Origin: Rhizobium sp. ICMP 5592
GTDB taxonomy: Bacteria; Pseudomonadota; Alphaproteobacteria; Rhizobiales; Rhizobiaceae
Reading direction: 5' to 3'
Assembly (NCBI RefSeq): GCF_009498525.1
Contig: NZ_QSNT01000002.1
Span: 868,001-932,000 of the forward strand
DNA: 64,000 nucleotides
A program made the position numbers and the translations under genes. Positions 1-8,423 of this stretch are shown in pieces. The first letter of the stretch is position 1. Each line of letters starts with the position of its first letter. Below the pieces are notes generated by a model. The model ran no database searches and was not told the DNA's origin. It was given only the letters and a program-made list of their open reading frames with translations.

Positions 1-776
1 TCCACATCGCCGATCGGCGCGGGATCGCGCAGGGCGCCGATCAGGAAATCGATCTCCCCGCGTCTGAGTCCGGCCAGAAGATCGGCATAGGGGCCTTCCA
101 CGACCTGGATCGGTATTTTGGGGCGAAGCGCGCGGAAGTTGGCGATTGCCTGCGGCAGGACATAGGACCGCGACAATGGCATTGCGCCGATGACGATGCG
201 CCCGGCCTCTTCGGATACAGTTTCCGCAAGATCGGCTTCGGCCTGGCTGAGTTCGGCGAAGGCAAGTCTTGCCGCCTGGGCGAGCGTCTGCGCCGTCCGC
301 GTCGCGACGATGCCATAGGAGGTCCGTTCGAACAGGGGGCGGGCTGCCTCCTGTTCGAGTTGGGTGACAGCGCGATGCACGGTCGGCTGGGCAAGCCCGA
401 GGCGTCGCGCTGCGAGTGTAAAATTTTCCATTTCACGCACGGCAATCAGCGCCTGAAGCTGCGCCGTGGTCGCGGTGATACGCAGCCTGGGGCTGAGATC
501 GGACAGCGCCGGATCGAGATAGCCGAAGGCGCGGCGGACGCGTTTTGCAAGGACCTCGCCCTGCTTGTTGACGAACAGTCCCTGGGCGGTCCTCGTGAAG
601 AGCGCCATACCGACGCCGCGTTCGATTTTCGACAGGGCCTGGGTCACGGCCGGCTGCGACACATGACATAGTTCCGCAGCTTTCGTGACCGAGGCCGTAT
701 CCACGACCATCAGGAACACCCTGAGATGGCGAAGATTGTGCTGCAGCTCCGGCTCTGACGATTGTGCGGAATTCAA
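1..776 (-). CDS. LysR-type regulator with tandem HTH domains (C-terminus outside window)
   Basis: Transcriptional regulator, probably of the adjacent aromatic-acid genes. I read 258 codons in one open frame from a TTG at 776 to the window edge. A first LysR-type winged HTH covers about residues 14-75 (SVTKAAELCHVSQPAVTQAL). A second, independent one covers about 104-165 (FTLAARRLGLAQPTVHRAV). The effector-binding fold begins near residue 190 and is cut by the edge. The TTG overlaps the stop of the upstream dehydrogenase gene (773-775), which implies translational coupling. Later GTG or ATG starts would remove part of the first HTH. Duplicated HTH domains are unusual for the family, whose members normally have one. 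By context it is the counterpart of GalR of gallate clusters; that is inference. Confidence 0.85.
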   Translation of the reverse strand, partial: MNSAQSSEPELQHNLRHLRVFLMVVDTASVTKAAELCHVSQPAVTQALSKIERGVGMALFTRTAQGLFVNKQGEVLAKRVRRAFGYLDPALSDLSPRLRITATTAQLQALIAVREMENFTLAARRLGLAQPTVHRAVTQLEQEAARPLFERTSYGIVATRTAQTLAQAARLAFAELSQAEADLAETVSEEAGRIVIGAMPLSRSYVLPQAIANFRALRPKIPIQVVEGPYADLLAGLRRGEIDFLIGALRDPAPIGDV

Positions 777-1657
777 GACAGGAGGTGCTCCAATATCAGG
801 TCGACACGCTGGGTTAGCGAGAGATCTGCGGCGCTGAGGCCAAGCTTTCCGATTCGACGCTGCCAGTCGACGGCCGCCGATGCCATTCCGTCGGGAAGGC
901 CGAGATCGCGAAGCGTCACCGCCACTTCCTCCATCTCGGCTGCGCGCCGCGTTCCGTGCACCATCATCCGTTCGAGGTTGTAGGACGAACGGGCCGTCCA
1001 GTCGATCCCCGGATCGGAGGCCTGCAAGGAAGCCAGAACGGCATCCTCCACGCCCGCGCGCCGCGCCGCCAATACACATTCGGCTGTCAGCGCCTCGAAC
1101 CCCTTGATCATGACCGAGCGCAGCATCTTGATCGAGGATGCCTGCCCGATCTTGTCGCCGGCAATGCAGGCATTCATTCCAAGGCTTGTCAGCAAGGTCT
1201 CGGCTTCTGCTGCCTCGTTGCCGGCCAGAAGGAGAGGGGTGCGATGGCGGGCGGGATAGACCGGCGCCATCACCGCGACGTCGACATAACGGACGGCGGC
1301 TTCCTCGACGATCTTAGCGGCGGCGACCTTCGTCGATGGCGAGCAGGAATTGCAGTCGAGATAGAGCGCGCCCTTGTCGAGGTGGGCGGCCACCATCTTT
1401 GCGGCTTCGAGCGCGCGGTCAGCGGTCACGAGGCTGAAGATTGCGCCTTTGCCGTTCGTCGCGTCGCGCGGGCTTTCGCCACATGCAACGTCCAGCCGAG
1501 CACAGGCTTCAAGAAGGTCCCGGCGATGTTCTGTGCTTTTTATCTTGATGTCGAAGGTGGTGATGGGAGCTTTGATCGGGCTACCTTCGATAGTCTTCCA
1601 GCCGGCGACAAAGGCCTGTGCTGCTTCCCCAAATCCAATGAGTGCAATCGTCGACAT
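773..1657 (-). CDS. NAD(P)-dependent oxidoreductase, DUF1932 / 6-phosphogluconate dehydrogenase-like
   Basis: Predicted 294-residue dehydrogenase of the beta-hydroxyacid dehydrogenase superfamily. The N-terminal Rossmann motif GFGEAA is at residues 8-13. The mid-protein motif SSIKMLRS has the position of the catalytic lysine segment, and the all-helical C-terminal part fits DUF1932. I prefer the ATG at 1657 because GAGGAA precedes it and the Rossmann strand follows at once; an in-frame ATG at 1681 is possible. It lies between the importer genes and the LysR gene, with a LysR box 41 bases upstream of its start. Substrate unknown: context points to a hydroxy or oxo acid of the ring-cleavage pathway. 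A paralogue lies at 11837-12673. Confidence 0.85.
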   Translation of the reverse strand: MSTIALIGFGEAAQAFVAGWKTIEGSPIKAPITTFDIKIKSTEHRRDLLEACARLDVACGESPRDATNGKGAIFSLVTADRALEAAKMVAAHLDKGALYLDCNSCSPSTKVAAAKIVEEAAVRYVDVAVMAPVYPARHRTPLLLAGNEAAEAETLLTSLGMNACIAGDKIGQASSIKMLRSVMIKGFEALTAECVLAARRAGVEDAVLASLQASDPGIDWTARSSYNLERMMVHGTRRAAEMEEVAVTLRDLGLPDGMASAAVDWQRRIGKLGLSAADLSLTQRVDLILEHLLS

Positions 1658-1697
1658 GCTGCCGGTTCCTCGTGCGAACATTCAGCCAAACAAAGGT

Positions 1698-1712
1698 ATA
1701 GCGAAAACTTAT
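1698..1712. promoter_or_regulatory. Candidate LysR box (ATA-N9-TAT)
   Basis: ATAGCGAAAACTTAT is a T-N11-A dyad of the LysR type. It differs by one base from the box at 6611-6625 and shares half-sites with the box at 6558-6572. It sits upstream of the leftward dehydrogenase-LysR transcript, so it would serve both that unit and autoregulation. Confidence 0.6.
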
Positions 1713-1761
1713 CGTGAGGACCGCAGCATAGCCGCGATCCTCGTATCGTATGGTCCCTCGC

Positions 1762-2928
1762 TTAGTGGGCCGGATCCTTGACGTTGTCGTAGGTCTGGAA
1801 CTCGACGTTGTACAATTCTCCGCCGACCTTCTCGACCTTGCGCATGTAGATATCCTGGACGATATCCCGTGTTTGCGGATCGATCGAGATCGGGCCTCGC
1901 GGGCTCGGCAACTGCATGCCCTTGGCGGCGTCAACGAATGTCTGGCCGCTGGCGTCGCCCTTGGTCTTGTCGAGGGTCTTGTAGATCAGGTCGAGGGCAT
2001 CCCACGCGGCGACGGCGACCATGTTGGGGCGCATGCCGTCATTGGCCTTCTTGAAGGCTTCCACGAAAGCCTTGTTCTCCGGGGAATCATGGTTTGCGGA
2101 ATAGGGGCCGCCGGTGATGACGCCGATGGTCGGGTCGCCCATGTTGTTCAGCAGGTCGTCATCGGTGACGTCGGCCATGGCGATGACCTTGATGCCCGAC
2201 TTGTCGAGACCGCGCTCGACAAACTGCTTCATGAAGGCCGCACCCGCACCCGTCGGAACGAAGACGAAAAGCGCTTCCGGCTTTTCATCGGCGGCGCGCT
2301 GCAGGAAGGGCGCGAAGTCCGGATTGGCAAGCGGCACCTTCAGCTTCGAAACGACCGTGCCGCCATTGGCCTCGATCGTCTGCTGGAACCATTTTTCCGC
2401 GTCGGCGCCCGGACCGTAGTCTGAAACGATGCTGACGAATTTCTTCGCGCCGTTTTCCGGAGCCCACTTGCCGATGACGCTAGCCATTTGCGGGACAGTC
2501 CACGACGTTCGGAGAATGTAGGGCGAGGCATCCACGATCGAGGAGGTCGCGGCCACCATGATGACTTGCGGGATCTTGGCGCGCTTGGACAGTTGCGCCA
2601 CGGAAAGGGCTGCAGGCGTGTTGCCGAAGCCGGTCAGGATAGACACCTTGTCGTTGGTCACCAGTTCCTGCGAGAGACGCAGCGCGTTGTCGGCGGCGCT
2701 TCCGTCGTCCTTGACGATGAGCTCGACTTTCTTGCCGCCGGCGGTATCGCCCTTGGTGGCGACGTAGGTCTTGATCGCGGCGCTGATCTGGCGGCCGTTG
2801 GACTGGAACCCGCCGGTGAGCGGAATGACGACGCCAACCTTGACGGCGTCCTGCGCAAAACTCATTGTGGGAGCCCCGATCAGGGCGATTGCGGCGACGG
2901 CGCCTAGCGCCAGTTTCTTAATGCTCAT
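1762..2928 (-). CDS. ABC transporter substrate-binding protein, branched-chain/aromatic acid class
   Basis: Periplasmic binding protein of 388 residues in the LivJ-like (Peripla_BP_6) family. A Sec signal peptide is visible at residues 1-25 (MSIKKLALGAVAAIALIG..., cleavage after SFA). The mature part begins with KVGVVIPLTGGFQSNGR, the typical first strand of this family. RBS AGGAGGAGAG precedes the ATG. It is the last gene of a five-gene leftward importer unit, 78 bases after the second ATPase gene. Such binding proteins take up branched-chain amino acids but also aromatic acids. Because the divergent genes degrade a ring-cleavage product, an aromatic carboxylate is the likelier ligand; that is inference. 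Confidence 0.9.
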   Translation of the reverse strand: MSIKKLALGAVAAIALIGAPTMSFAQDAVKVGVVIPLTGGFQSNGRQISAAIKTYVATKGDTAGGKKVELIVKDDGSAADNALRLSQELVTNDKVSILTGFGNTPAALSVAQLSKRAKIPQVIMVAATSSIVDASPYILRTSWTVPQMASVIGKWAPENGAKKFVSIVSDYGPGADAEKWFQQTIEANGGTVVSKLKVPLANPDFAPFLQRAADEKPEALFVFVPTGAGAAFMKQFVERGLDKSGIKVIAMADVTDDDLLNNMGDPTIGVITGGPYSANHDSPENKAFVEAFKKANDGMRPNMVAVAAWDALDLIYKTLDKTKGDASGQTFVDAAKGMQLPSPRGPISIDPQTRDIVQDIYMRKVEKVGGELYNVEFQTYDNVKDPAH

Positions 2929-3006
2929 GTCTCTCCTCCTGTTGAAAAATCTATGTGCTGTGCATGCCGTTCAAGCCGGCCCTCTTTCCGGCGTAGACCT
3001 GGGCGA

Positions 3007-3756
3007 TCAGTGTTTTTGTTGCGCGGCGGCTGGCGTTGCGGTCGACGACGCCCCCGCGCCGACCCCAAGGAATTTGCCCAAGGTCGAGTTGTCCTGTGCC
3101 AAGGCAGCACTGCTTCCAGAATAGGCGACTGCGCCACGCTCTAGGATCACGGCCTTGTCGGTGATCGCCAGGATTTGCTGCGCGTGCTGCTCCACGATGA
3201 TGGCGGCCATTCCCTCGCCGCGGACGATGCGACGGATGGCAGTCAGCAATTCCTCTACAATGATCGGTGCGAGCCCCTCGGTCGGCTCATCGAGCAGCAG
3301 GATCTTCGGATTGAGAACCAGTGCCCGGGCGATCGAGAGCATCTGCTGTTCGCCGCCCGACAGTTGGTTGCCGTAGTTGTTGCGGCGTTCTTCCAGCCTC
3401 GGGAAGAGCAGGTAGACGGCCGGAAGGCTCCATTTCCCGGGGCGTGTAACCGCCGTGATATTTTCCTCGACCGTCAAAGACCTGAATATGCCGCGCTCCT
3501 GCGGCACCCAGCCGACACCGGCCTCGACGCGACGTTCCGGTGTCAGTCGTTCGATGCTCTGGCCGCCAACGGTGATTTTGCCACCGTGATAGCGCGTCAG
3601 GCCGACGATGCTGTTGAGCGTCGTCGTCTTGCCGACGCCGTTGCGGCCGAGGAGAGCGACTGCTTCGCCCGGACCCACGGAAAGGCTGACGCCGTGCAGG
3701 ACCACGGCTTTGCCATAGCCGGCCTTCAGGCCGTCCAGTGTCAAGAGTTCAGGCAT
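3007..3756 (-). CDS. ABC transporter ATP-binding protein, LivF type
   Basis: Cytoplasmic ATPase subunit of 249 residues that powers the importer with its LivG-type partner. Visible motifs are Walker A GRNGVGKTT near residue 37, signature LSGGEQQ and Walker B LLLDEPTEG. Start at 3756 is chosen because GGAGGGGCG lies just upstream and the fold begins with LLTLDGLKAGYGKA; the frame is open further upstream without family similarity. It overlaps the LivG-type gene by 8 bases. The C-terminus carries an Ala-rich tail of about 20 residues (GAGASSTATPAAAQQKH), which is longer than usual and probably unstructured. Confidence 0.9.
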   Translation of the reverse strand: MPELLTLDGLKAGYGKAVVLHGVSLSVGPGEAVALLGRNGVGKTTTLNSIVGLTRYHGGKITVGGQSIERLTPERRVEAGVGWVPQERGIFRSLTVEENITAVTRPGKWSLPAVYLLFPRLEERRNNYGNQLSGGEQQMLSIARALVLNPKILLLDEPTEGLAPIIVEELLTAIRRIVRGEGMAAIIVEQHAQQILAITDKAVILERGAVAYSGSSAALAQDNSTLGKFLGVGAGASSTATPAAAQQKH

Positions 3757-4504
3757 GGTGCGCCCCTCCGAGATAGACTTCCTTGACGCGGGGATCTGTC
3801 GAAATCTCATCGACGGTGCCTTCCGCGAAGAGCGCGCCCGCGACGAGAACCGAGATCCGGTCGGCGAAATTGAAGACCAGGTCCATGTCGTGTTCGATCA
3901 GCAGGATCGAGACATCGGCGGGTAGTGCCGTCAGCCTTGCCAGAACCTCGTGCCGGTCGGCTTCCGGCACGCCGGCCGCCGGCTCGTCGAGCAGCAGAAC
4001 CTTGGGCTTGCAGGCAATCGCCATGGCGATCTCGAGAAGCCGCTGCTTGCCATAGGGCAGGCCGGAGCAGGGTTGGTCGAGCACCGTGTCCAGACCGAAA
4101 TCCTGGACTAGCCCGGCAATCTCGTCCTCGATGCCTGGAAGCTTGCCGGCGAAACGGAACCAGTCCTTGCCGCGTCCCTGCCGTTCGCTGATGACGAGGC
4201 CCAGGCTTTCCACGACAGTCAGATCGCCGAAGAGCTGGTTGATCTGAAACGTCCGGACCAGGCCGCGCTGCACGCGCTTTTCGCGCTTGAGCGACGAGAT
4301 ATCCTCGCCATTCAGCAGGATCTGACCGCTTGAAGGCGTGAGCACGCCGGTCAGAAGGTTGATCAGCGTTGTCTTGCCCGCGCCGTTGGGTCCGATCAGC
4401 GCGTGGCGAGCGCCGCTTTTCAGGCGGAACGAGACATCTGTCGTGGCCCTCAGGGCGCCGAACATCTTGTTGAGCTGTCTGGTTTCGAGAACGGCGGTGG
4501 TCAT
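3749..4504 (-). CDS. ABC transporter ATP-binding protein, LivG type
   Basis: Cytoplasmic ATPase subunit of 251 residues. Walker A GPNGAGKTT is near residue 37, then signature GLPYGKQRLLEIAMA, a variant of LSGGQ that is normal for the LivG branch, and Walker B LLLDEPAAG. It has the LivG-type NPKXRxVQRGLVRTFQ-like region (KREKRVQRGLVRTFQ), which marks it as LivG rather than LivF. GGAGGG precedes the ATG at 4504. It overlaps livM-like by 4 bases and the LivF-type gene by 8, so the unit is tightly coupled. Confidence 0.9.
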   Translation of the reverse strand: MTTAVLETRQLNKMFGALRATTDVSFRLKSGARHALIGPNGAGKTTLINLLTGVLTPSSGQILLNGEDISSLKREKRVQRGLVRTFQINQLFGDLTVVESLGLVISERQGRGKDWFRFAGKLPGIEDEIAGLVQDFGLDTVLDQPCSGLPYGKQRLLEIAMAIACKPKVLLLDEPAAGVPEADRHEVLARLTALPADVSILLIEHDMDLVFNFADRISVLVAGALFAEGTVDEISTDPRVKEVYLGGAHHA

Positions 4505-5550
4505 GGTGCCCTCCGGGTCGACGCGCGGCCTCTGAAGAGGTTACCGCGGATGGCTGCGAGGCGGGCGGAAAGCGAAAGCATGAGCTGGCGCGGACGGTCG
4601 CGCCCGAAGAGAACGAAAGTGACCAGCAGCATGCCGAGCCAGAATTGCCAGTATTGCGGCGTGAGCGACGACAGTCCGTCCTGGATCAGCTCATAGACCA
4701 GGGCGCCGATGATACCGCCGTAGAGATAGCCTGTGCCGCCAATGACCAGGATCATCAGGCTATCGGCGGATTTCTGAAACGACAGCGCATCCAGCGAGAT
4801 GAATTGCTGCGTCTGGGCAAACAGCGCGCCGGCGATCCCGGCATAGGCGCCGGAGAGAGTGTATATGGCCACCAGGCGCGCGTTGACGGGAACGCCCACG
4901 GCTGAAGCGCGCAACGGATTGTCCCGGATCGCCTTCAACGAATAACCGAAAGGCGAAGAGACGATCAGCCGTGCCAGCAGGAACAGCAGGAACAGCACGG
5001 CAAGGCTGTAGGCGTAGCCGGTATGTCCATAGATATCGAAGTCGAAGACGCCGAAGAGCGGTTCGATGGTAATCCCTTGCAGGCCGTCGGCGCCACCGGT
5101 CAGCCAGTTCGCCTGATTGGCGATTTCGGCAAAGACGGCGGCAACGCCGAGCGTCACCATCAACCGTGTCAGGTCGCCGCCGCGCAGCAACAGGAAACTG
5201 GTCAGGAAGGCAACGATCGCGCCAGAGAGTGCGCCGACAACCAGTCCCGACAGCGGCTCGCCAGTGACGTGGATCGAGAAGAGGCCGCTTGCATAGGCGC
5301 CGACGCCATACATGGCCGCCTGACCGAGGGAGACGATGCCGGCATAGCCGAGGATCAGGTCGATCGAGAGAGCGAGAATGGCGAAACCGACGATCTCGGT
5401 CAGGATCAGATGCTGGTTGGGGAAGAGGAACCAGGAGGCGAGCGCGAGAGCCCAGAATGCCAGTTCAAGGACGCTCCAGCGCGCCGATCTCCTCATGACG
5501 TCTGATACCCGCTGCTTCAGAGCAGGGATTGCGGAATGGGATGTCTGCAT
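4501..5550 (-). CDS. ABC transporter permease, LivM type
   Basis: Inner-membrane permease of 349 residues. Around eight to ten hydrophobic segments are visible, with the family region LILGYAGIVSLGQAAMYGVGAY near residues 66-87 and the EAA-like loop SPFGYSLKAIRDNPLRASAVG that docks the ATPase. The start at 5550 shares a base with the stop of the LivH-type gene (TGATG). The Arg-rich tail after the last membrane segment (FRGRASTRRAP) is cytoplasmic. It pairs with the LivH-type permease to form the channel of the importer. Confidence 0.9.
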   Translation of the reverse strand: MQTSHSAIPALKQRVSDVMRRSARWSVLELAFWALALASWFLFPNQHLILTEIVGFAILALSIDLILGYAGIVSLGQAAMYGVGAYASGLFSIHVTGEPLSGLVVGALSGAIVAFLTSFLLLRGGDLTRLMVTLGVAAVFAEIANQANWLTGGADGLQGITIEPLFGVFDFDIYGHTGYAYSLAVLFLLFLLARLIVSSPFGYSLKAIRDNPLRASAVGVPVNARLVAIYTLSGAYAGIAGALFAQTQQFISLDALSFQKSADSLMILVIGGTGYLYGGIIGALVYELIQDGLSSLTPQYWQFWLGMLLVTFVLFGRDRPRQLMLSLSARLAAIRGNLFRGRASTRRAP

Positions 5551-6404
5551 CAGTTGGCCCTCGCGAAGAGACCCTGGGGTCGGACGACCAGCACCGCCAC
5601 GAGGATGATATAAATGATGAAGCCGCCGAGCGACGGCACGTAATATTTGCCGAGAACGTCGGCGACGCCGAGAAGGATGGAGGCACAGAGAGGGCCGTAC
5701 ATGCTCGACGTCCCGCCGACGGAAACGACGATCAGGAAGTAGACCATGAACTTCAGCGGGAATGTCGGATCGAGACCGAGGATCTCGGCGCCTAGCGCGC
5801 CACCAAGACCGGCGAGGCCGGATCCGACCGCGAATGTCACGGCGAAAATCGTGTTGACGTGAATACCGACGCCGCGAGCGACGCGCCGGTCATCCACGGA
5901 TGCGCGCAGCCGGCTCCCAAATCGCGTACGGGCGAGGATCATTTGCAGAGCAATGGCGAGCGCGCCGCAAACGAGGATGAGAAAGGCGCGATAGACGCCG
6001 ATGCCCACGCCCAGCACATCAACGCGGCCACGCAGAAAGTCCGGCAGGTTCAGGATCTGCTGCTGCGATCCCATGACGTAATCGATGCCGGCAACCGCCA
6101 TGAAGACGATGCCGATCGAAAACAGCACCTGGTCGAGCGGCGTCTTGTCGTAGAGGCGCGCATAGAGGGTCTTCTCGAGAATGACCCCGGCAATTGCCGT
6201 GGCAATGAAGGCGATCGGCAGCGTCAGCAGAAAGGGGACGCCCAATCGGTTCGTCAAAATGACGGTGACGTAGCCGCCAGCCATCGCGAAGGCGCCGTGC
6301 GCCAGGTTGATGAAATTCATCAATCCCAGGGTGACGGCCAGTCCGCAGGATAGCACGAACAGCAGCATGCCATAGGCGAGGCCATCGAATAAAAGGGTTA
6401 GCAT
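5550..6404 (-). CDS. ABC transporter permease, LivH type
   Basis: Inner-membrane permease of 284 residues, first gene of the leftward importer unit. Start at 6404 is chosen because GGGAGGAAAA precedes that ATG and the protein then opens with the typical first membrane helix and GLMNFINLAHGAFAMAGGYV. The longer frame to 6578 has no family similarity. The conserved cytoplasmic loop TRFGSRLRASVDDRRVARGVGI is at about residues 175-196. The 296 bases between this start and galB form the divergent control region with two candidate LysR boxes. Confidence 0.9.
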   Translation of the reverse strand: MLTLLFDGLAYGMLLFVLSCGLAVTLGLMNFINLAHGAFAMAGGYVTVILTNRLGVPFLLTLPIAFIATAIAGVILEKTLYARLYDKTPLDQVLFSIGIVFMAVAGIDYVMGSQQQILNLPDFLRGRVDVLGVGIGVYRAFLILVCGALAIALQMILARTRFGSRLRASVDDRRVARGVGIHVNTIFAVTFAVGSGLAGLGGALGAEILGLDPTFPLKFMVYFLIVVSVGGTSSMYGPLCASILLGVADVLGKYYVPSLGGFIIYIILVAVLVVRPQGLFARAN

Positions 6405-6557
6405 TTTTCCTCCCTGTCCCGGATAACGCTCCTCCGAGGCCGCCAGATCTGGCCGTTTCTCCCGAACGCATCTTTCGCAGGACCTTTTGGGTCTTGAATG
6501 GTGATTAGCCATGACGGGAAGCGGGGCGATTGCCCATTTCAAAATGGTCGCCGCCTC

Positions 6558-6572
6558 ATAAGAAAAAGCTAT
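6558..6572. promoter_or_regulatory. Candidate LysR box in the livH-galB control region
   Basis: ATAAGAAAAAGCTAT matches ATAAG-N5-GCTAT, the reverse complement layout of the boxes at 1698 and 6611. It is 53 bases from the neighbouring box, about five helical turns, so both could be on one DNA face. It lies nearer the leftward importer promoter. Confidence 0.5.
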
Positions 6573-6610
6573 AGGCACCTTGCCGGGAGCGCGCCTCCAT
6601 CGACGCGGCT

Positions 6611-6625
6611 ATAGCCAAAACTTAT
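6611..6625. promoter_or_regulatory. Candidate LysR box upstream of galB
   Basis: ATAGCCAAAACTTAT is a T-N11-A dyad differing at one base from the box at 1698-1712, and the similarity continues to the right (CGGTGAGG against CGTGAGG). It ends 75 bases before the galB start, a usual place for a LysR activator site. Confidence 0.6.
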
Positions 6626-6700
6626 CGGTGAGGCATCAAATCCAAATTGGCAAAGGACCCCCTCCGGCGTGAAATCACGCGCAATTCGGAAGGAGATCCC

Positions 6701-7435
6701 ATGTCGGAACAAAAGACTGCACTTGTCATCAGCGCACACGCGGCTGACTTCGTATGGCGCTGTGGCGGCGCGATCGCGCTGCATGCGGAGCTTGGTTATA
6801 AGGTGACCGTCGTTTGCCTGTCCTTCGGCGAACGCGGAGAATCCGCCAAGCTCTGGAAGCAGCCGGGCATCACGCTGGATCAGGTCAAGGCGGCGAGACG
6901 GGCGGAATCGGAAAAGGCGGCCAAGGCGCTCGGCGTCCATGATCTTATCAGCTTCGACCTCGGCGACTATCCACTTCGTCTCACGGACGAGGACAAGTAC
7001 CGGTTGGTCGATGTGATCAGGAAGGTACAGCCGGCCTTCATGCTCAGCCATTCGCAGTATGATCCCTATAATACCGACCATATGTATGCGACGCAGGTTG
7101 CGCTCGAGACGCGGATGATCGCGCAGGCCTGGGGTCATAATCCCGGCGAGAAGGTGCTCGGTGCACCGCAGCTTTACCTGTTCGAGCCGCATCAGACCGA
7201 GCAGATGGGCTGGAAGCCCGATGTCTTCCTCGACATCACCTCTGTCTGGGACAAGAAGCGCGCCGCCATCGAATGCATGGAGGGACAGGAGCATCTCTGG
7301 GAATTCTACACCCGCGTTGCCCAGAACCGCGCCAATCATTTCCAGCGCAATTCGGGCGGTCAGTCGGGCGGCCGTGCCTCGAAATATGCCGAGGGTTTCC
7401 AGTCGGTCTTTCCACGCACGGTCGATGAGCTCTAA
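6701..7435 (+). CDS. galB: 4-oxalomesaconate hydratase, PIG-L family (GalB-like)
   Basis: Predicted to hydrate the ring-cleavage product 4-oxalomesaconate to 4-carboxy-4-hydroxy-2-oxoadipate in the cytoplasm. The 244-residue protein has the PIG-L metal site in the form AHAAD (His13, Asp16) with the third ligand likely His127 (NTDHMYA). It keeps the GalB-type block TVVCLSFGERGESAKLW at residues 36-52, which separates GalB from the sugar deacetylases of this fold. Start at 6701 has GGAAGGAG in front. It is the first gene of a rightward operon with the dioxygenase, galC and galD; its stop overlaps an in-frame ATG of the next gene. Assignment rests on motif recall plus the galC/galD context. Confidence 0.8.
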   Translation: MSEQKTALVISAHAADFVWRCGGAIALHAELGYKVTVVCLSFGERGESAKLWKQPGITLDQVKAARRAESEKAAKALGVHDLISFDLGDYPLRLTDEDKYRLVDVIRKVQPAFMLSHSQYDPYNTDHMYATQVALETRMIAQAWGHNPGEKVLGAPQLYLFEPHQTEQMGWKPDVFLDITSVWDKKRAAIECMEGQEHLWEFYTRVAQNRANHFQRNSGGQSGGRASKYAEGFQSVFPRTVDEL

Positions 7436-7458
7436 TGAGCTCTCGAGAGGAGCGTGAC

Positions 7459-8412
7459 ATGGAACCCTGTTTCGATATCGCCCATCTGGCGCATGTGGAG
7501 ATGTATTCTGACAAGTTCGAGGAAAGCCTCGACTTCTTCGTGAACGTCTATGGACTGACGGTTGCTGGGCAGGACGAGCAGTCGGCCTATCTGCGGGCGT
7601 GGGACGATTACGAGTTCCACACGCTGAAGCTCACCCGGCATCACACCACGGGTGTCGGGCATATCGCCTATCGGGTGTCATCCGAGGCGGCATTGGAGCG
7701 GCGCGTCAAGGCGATCGAGGCGAGCGGCTTCAAGGTTCTCGGCTGGGTCGACGGCGATCTCGGCCATGGCCGCGCGTTCCGGTTCGAGGATCCGTTCGGC
7801 CATGTGTTCGAAATCTATTGGGACACTGTTCGCTATTCGCCGCCAGAGCAGGAAAAGCCGGCGCTGAAGAATGTCGCTCAGCGATATCATGCGCGCGGCT
7901 GCCATCCGCGTCGTCTTGATCATCTGAACTTGCTCGCCTCTGATGTTGCCGAGTTCAGGCGCTTCATGGAGACCTGCCTCGGTTCGCGCGTGACAGAGAT
8001 GATCCAGCTCGACAATGGCAGGCTCGGCGGATGCTGGTTCACCGTCAACAACAAGACCTATGATCTCGCCTGCACCGAAGAGCATGGTGGCGGAGGCGGG
8101 CGTCTTCATCATGTGACCTACGCCACCGACAGCCGCGAAGAGATATTGCGCGCCGCCGACATCTTTCTCGAAAACGGCGTGCACATCGAGACCGGTCCGC
8201 ACAAGCATGCGATCCAGGGCACTTTCTTCCTCTACGTCTGGGAGCCCGCCGGCAACCGTGTGGAACTCGCCAATTCCGGCGCACGCTTGATCCTGGCTCC
8301 CGATTGGAAGCCCGTGGTCTGGACGGAGACGGAGCGCAAGAAGGGGCAGGCCTGGGGATTGAAGACGATCGAGACTTTCCACACCCACGGGACGCCCCCG
8401 GTCAAAAAATAA
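7459..8412 (+). CDS. Type I extradiol dioxygenase-like protein, two VOC domains
   Basis: A 317-residue protein with the catechol 2,3-dioxygenase/homoprotocatechuate 2,3-dioxygenase (HPCD) architecture: a non-catalytic VOC domain at about 5-122 and a catalytic one at about 150-272. Iron ligands are present: His155 (LDHLN), His218 (LHHVT) and Glu269 (GNRVEL). So are the second-sphere residues His250 (GPHKH) and Tyr259 (FLYVWEP). The position of HPCD His200, the acid-base residue, is Tyr201 here (NNKTYDLA instead of VHDTA), followed by a Gly-rich insertion. ATG 7459 has GAGAGGAG upstream; ATG 7435 (overlapping the galB stop) would add eight residues. It occupies the slot of GalA, which is unrelated. 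The substrate is probably a trihydroxybenzoate or other carboxylated catechol; this is inference. Confidence 0.8.
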   Translation: MEPCFDIAHLAHVEMYSDKFEESLDFFVNVYGLTVAGQDEQSAYLRAWDDYEFHTLKLTRHHTTGVGHIAYRVSSEAALERRVKAIEASGFKVLGWVDGDLGHGRAFRFEDPFGHVFEIYWDTVRYSPPEQEKPALKNVAQRYHARGCHPRRLDHLNLLASDVAEFRRFMETCLGSRVTEMIQLDNGRLGGCWFTVNNKTYDLACTEEHGGGGGRLHHVTYATDSREEILRAADIFLENGVHIETGPHKHAIQGTFFLYVWEPAGNRVELANSGARLILAPDWKPVVWTETERKKGQAWGLKTIETFHTHGTPPVKK

Positions 8413-8423
8413 GGAGACGTGTA

